A stretch of DNA of 6,888 bases from CAVWDI01 sp046259385 (GTDB lineage: Bacteria > Chloroflexota > Anaerolineae > Anaerolineales > UBA4823): positions 1 through 6,888 of the forward strand of contig JBJYWI010000015.1 in assembly GCA_046259385.1 (NCBI GenBank). The letters are read 5' to 3'. Within the stretch, counting starts at the first letter, position 1; each line of letters begins with the position of its first letter. Below the pieces are notes generated by a model. It did not search any database and was not told the DNA's origin. It saw only the letters and a program-made list of their open reading frames with translations. The position numbers and the translations under genes are program-made. Shown piece after piece: positions 4,522-6,888 of this stretch.

Positions 4522-6318
4522 TTGAGCATCGATAACATCCTTGTCCTGATCATACTTGCTGGAGCTGTCATCCTGTTCGTAAGCGAAAAGCTACGCGTGG
4601 ATGTGGTTGCCATGATCGTATTAGTCGCTCTTGTGTTGACCGGTCTGGTAAGCATTGAGGATGCGTTTTCAGGGTTTGCCAGCCCAGCTGTGATTACAGT
4701 ATGGGCAGTATTTATTGTAAGCGGGGGATTAACACGCAGCGGAGTGGCGGATTCAATCGCCCGGCAGGTGGTCCGCTTTGCGGGAAACAACCCAGCTCGT
4801 TTAACTGTATTAATTATGGTAGGGGTTGGCTTGATGTCGGCCTTTATGAACAATATCGGCGCAGTGGCAATTTTATTGCCTGCAGTAATCAGCGTGGCGC
4901 GGGAAACAAAAACCCCACCTTCTAAATTATTAATCCCGCTTGCATGGGCTTCTCTGATGGGCGGGAATATGACCATGATTGGGACGCCTCCTAATATCCT
5001 CGCATCTGGTATTCTGGAGTCCTATGGTGGTTTAGAACCTTTCAAGTTCTTTGATTTCTTGCCTATGGGTGCAGTAGTTCTAACCGCTGGAATCGTCTAT
5101 ATGCTCATTATCGGTCGCCGGTTATTACCAGAACGCACTTCTCCTGGTGAACTTTCCCAAACCTACCAGATCCAAGATTACCTGACTGAAGTGCGCGTCA
5201 TGGAAGGATCGCCACTGATTGGCAAAACAGTGCAAGAGGCTGACCTGGATAATCGCCATGGATTGAATGTCATTCATATCCATGTGTGCTGCCAGGAAAA
5301 CGTGACTGCCACACCAGAAAGCGACCACTGGTTGGAAGTCGGTGATGAGCTGCATATTGAAGCTAAACCAGATGCTATTTTGGACGCAGAGCAAACACTT
5401 AAACTGCAGCCTGTACCAGACCGGGCGATCCAATCTTGGGAGCCAGAGCCTTCACGCTACGCCTTTGAACTGGCTGAGGTAGTACTGGCACCAAATTCTA
5501 CCCTGAGGGGGAAAACCTTCAGCGAGATTGATTTTCGCTCGCGGTTTGGTCTGTCAATCCTGGCATTACGCCATCAAAATCGAACCTTGTTCTCCAGGCT
5601 GGGGGATGTTCCGCTCACTTTTGGTGACTCTCTACTAGTACAAGGACCAGTAGAAAATATTAACAAACTGCGTTCAGACAGAAATCTTTTACTCTTGGAT
5701 ATGCCGAAACAGGAAAAACGACGCATAAAAAAAGCACCCATTGCAATCATGATTTTGTTGGGGGTGCTGTTTCTAATCAGTACCAGCCTACTGCACGTCT
5801 CCATTGCCATGTTCATCGGGGCACTTCTGATGGTGCTTTCTGGAACACTTACAATGGATGAAGCTTACCAATCTATTGAGTGGAAATCAGTTTTCCTGAT
5901 TGCTGGAATGCTGCCTCTGGGTTTAGCAATGGAAAATACCGGAACCGCCCAATTATTAGCCAACCAGATCATTAACCTTATAGGCGATTGGGGTGTACTT
6001 GCGGTGATGATGGGTATCTTCATTATGACCGGGCTGCTGACTGAAGTGATGTCTAATGCTGCTGCCACAGTTTTGGCGGTTCCGATTGCTATAGACGCTG
6101 CAATGAGCCTGGGAGCTAACCCACATACTTTCGTGATGGCAATTGTGATTGCCGCTTCAACTTCATTCCTGATGCCTATTGGTCACCAGGTTAATGTACT
6201 TATCTACGGTCCCGGTGGCTATAAATTCTTTGACTACACCAAGGTAGGTGTGTGGTTGAACCTTATATTGTTGATCTTAACTGCCTTGGTGTTACCTATC
6301 ATATGGCCACTATATTAA
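4522..6318 (+). CDS. SLC13/DASS-type permease with two central TrkA-C-like domains
   Basis: This is an intact 598-residue polytopic membrane protein of the divalent anion:Na+ symporter (SLC13, CitM-like/ArsB-NhaD fold) group. The N-terminal half (about 5-200) has helices at about 6-20, 29-43, 55-70 and 95-122, and the family motifs AFMNNIGAVAILLP (107-120) and MIGTPPNI (152-159). Two soluble RCK_C/TrkA-C-like domains follow at about 222-296 (VRVMEGSPLIGKT...GDELHIEA) and 316-392 (AEVVLAPNSTLRGKT...GDSLLVQG). The C-terminal half (about 405-597) carries the mirrored motif EVMSNAAATVLAVP (508-521) and PIGHQVNVLIYGPGGY (552-567). The size and two-domain insert match the YfbS-like branch. Substrates in this group include sulfate, dicarboxylates and other anions; the sequence does not decide among them. 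The start is TTG at 4522: it gives the normal N-terminus just after an in-frame TAG, but there is no clear Shine-Dalgarno site. Confidence 0.9.
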   Translation: MSIDNILVLIILAGAVILFVSEKLRVDVVAMIVLVALVLTGLVSIEDAFSGFASPAVITVWAVFIVSGGLTRSGVADSIARQVVRFAGNNPARLTVLIMVGVGLMSAFMNNIGAVAILLPAVISVARETKTPPSKLLIPLAWASLMGGNMTMIGTPPNILASGILESYGGLEPFKFFDFLPMGAVVLTAGIVYMLIIGRRLLPERTSPGELSQTYQIQDYLTEVRVMEGSPLIGKTVQEADLDNRHGLNVIHIHVCCQENVTATPESDHWLEVGDELHIEAKPDAILDAEQTLKLQPVPDRAIQSWEPEPSRYAFELAEVVLAPNSTLRGKTFSEIDFRSRFGLSILALRHQNRTLFSRLGDVPLTFGDSLLVQGPVENINKLRSDRNLLLLDMPKQEKRRIKKAPIAIMILLGVLFLISTSLLHVSIAMFIGALLMVLSGTLTMDEAYQSIEWKSVFLIAGMLPLGLAMENTGTAQLLANQIINLIGDWGVLAVMMGIFIMTGLLTEVMSNAAATVLAVPIAIDAAMSLGANPHTFVMAIVIAASTSFLMPIGHQVNVLIYGPGGYKFFDYTKVGVWLNLILLILTALVLPIIWPLY

Positions 6319-6798
6319 TTGGATTTACCTCGCATGACAGATACTGACGAATCCTGGCTATGTTCTTTAAGCCACATCAATTCTATTGACCCTTTATTAA
6401 ATAAAATTCTTTTCGAGATGGACCAGTTGGTATTCAAGTTTCATCGAAGCCTCGACATTATTCTATTTACAACAAATTTATGTTGAGTCTATACTTAAGT
6501 GCAAAACAAAATTTCTTATGACAAAGGGATATCAATTATCGAAATTCAAACACTGGGTCACCTATCCACCTGTCATCAAGTAAATACCCAAAATAAAAAT
6601 ATCACCAGTTCATTTGCACGTTAATCAACTCTAACATCTCGAGCCAAATATGCGATTAAGGTTCGGGTTAAATGGTTTCAAAACTGTATAAAGAGAATTT
6701 CCCCAATGTAAATAATACTTTGTAGAGTAGATGTTGATAAAAAGGAACCCTTTTATATTTTCCAATTAGGAGCAATTCAAGAAGTATAGCTTTCTATA
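6319..6798. other. AT-rich gene-poor spacer
   Basis: I see no convincing gene, RNA or mobile element here. A 50-codon plus-strand frame (ATG 6334 to TGA 6484-6486, beginning MTDTDESWLC) starts 15 bp after the permease stop, but it has no good ribosome site and no recognisable motif. A 6-bp hairpin (AAAAGG/CCTTTT) lies at about 6740-6754. No strong terminator is visible after the permease, and no clear promoter before the gene at the right edge. Confidence 0.4.
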
Positions 6799-6888
6799 AT
6801 GAGCTACCCACTATTTCTACCATTAATTTTTATCCTGGCAGGATTGCTGATTGCGCTCGTTTATGGTTTCCCGTCCCTGAACAGACGA
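6799..6888 (+). CDS. N-terminus of a membrane protein, cut by the right edge
   Basis: Thirty codons are open from ATG 6799 to the window end. An in-frame TAG lies four codons upstream, so the start is at or after this ATG. The translation is MSYPLFLPLIFILAGLLIALVYGF followed by PSLNRR. It is a single hydrophobic helix of about 20 residues and then a basic loop, which predicts that the loop is cytoplasmic. N-termini like this occur in complex I/Mrp antiporter-type subunits and many other polytopic proteins, so no family is assigned. AGGAG at 6768-6772 is too far upstream (26 nt) to serve as its ribosome site, so this start is not certain. The coding call rests on the hydrophobic pattern and the open frame only. 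Confidence 0.45.
   Translation, partial: MSYPLFLPLIFILAGLLIALVYGFPSLNRR

Noticed and set aside
6334..6486. A 50-codon plus-strand frame just after the permease.
   Set aside because: It has a poor ribosome site and no recognisable features. It is noted in the spacer entry rather than called as a gene.
6795..6800. TATAAT overlapping the ATG of the right-edge frame as a promoter -10.
   Set aside because: There is no matching -35 at 16-18 bp, and a start inside the coding frame would not serve this gene.
1..6888. CRISPR array or tandem repeat array.
   Set aside because: No regularly spaced direct repeats were seen anywhere in the window.

Overview
The window looks like bacterial chromosome with an accessory insertion. 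Moderate GC, the SipW/TasA-type export genes, an SLC13 permease with two internal TrkA-C-like domains and a degenerate IS3-type element would fit a Gram-positive-like or Chloroflexota (Anaerolineae-like) genome. That placement is inferred from protein style only; no rRNA or marker gene is present.

Layout. (1) 1-1314, minus strand: a compact secretion operon read right to left. It encodes a TasA/camelysin-like exported protein (676-1314), a Ser/His-type (SipW/ER-like) signal peptidase (139-606), and the start of a third protein with a SipW-type N-terminus that runs off the left edge (1-123). A 36-bp near-perfect palindrome separates the first two genes, and the operon has a potentially structured leader (about 1315-1465). 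(2) 1578-1955: two overlapping, opposing short reading frames. One starts on the plus strand with an excellent Shine-Dalgarno site and a signal-like N-terminus. The other is a minus-strand hydrophilic protein. They look like pieces of a rearranged locus. (3) 1978-3234: a dead IS3-family insertion sequence with recognisable terminal inverted repeats, a fossil A7 frameshift site and DDE residues scattered over three frames. (4) 3235-4094: a decayed tyrosine integrase whose N-terminal part is missing exactly at the IS edge, followed by the 3' half of a tRNA-Arg(TCG) gene, which is very probably an attachment-site core. (5) 4095-4521: no gene. (6) 4522-6318: an intact SLC13/DASS-type permease. (7) 6319-6798: no convincing gene. 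(8) 6799-6888: the start of a membrane protein cut by the right edge.

How it fits together. The left operon is a self-contained export module in which the peptidase probably matures the adjacent substrates. The middle is the wreck of an integrated element: integrase and att core, later hit by an IS with loss of neighbouring DNA. The right is ordinary transport. The best candidates for something beyond routine annotation are the SipW substrate/peptidase/substrate operon with its intercistronic palindrome, and the integrase/tRNA-half arrangement, whose orientation matches attP rather than a normal integrated end.
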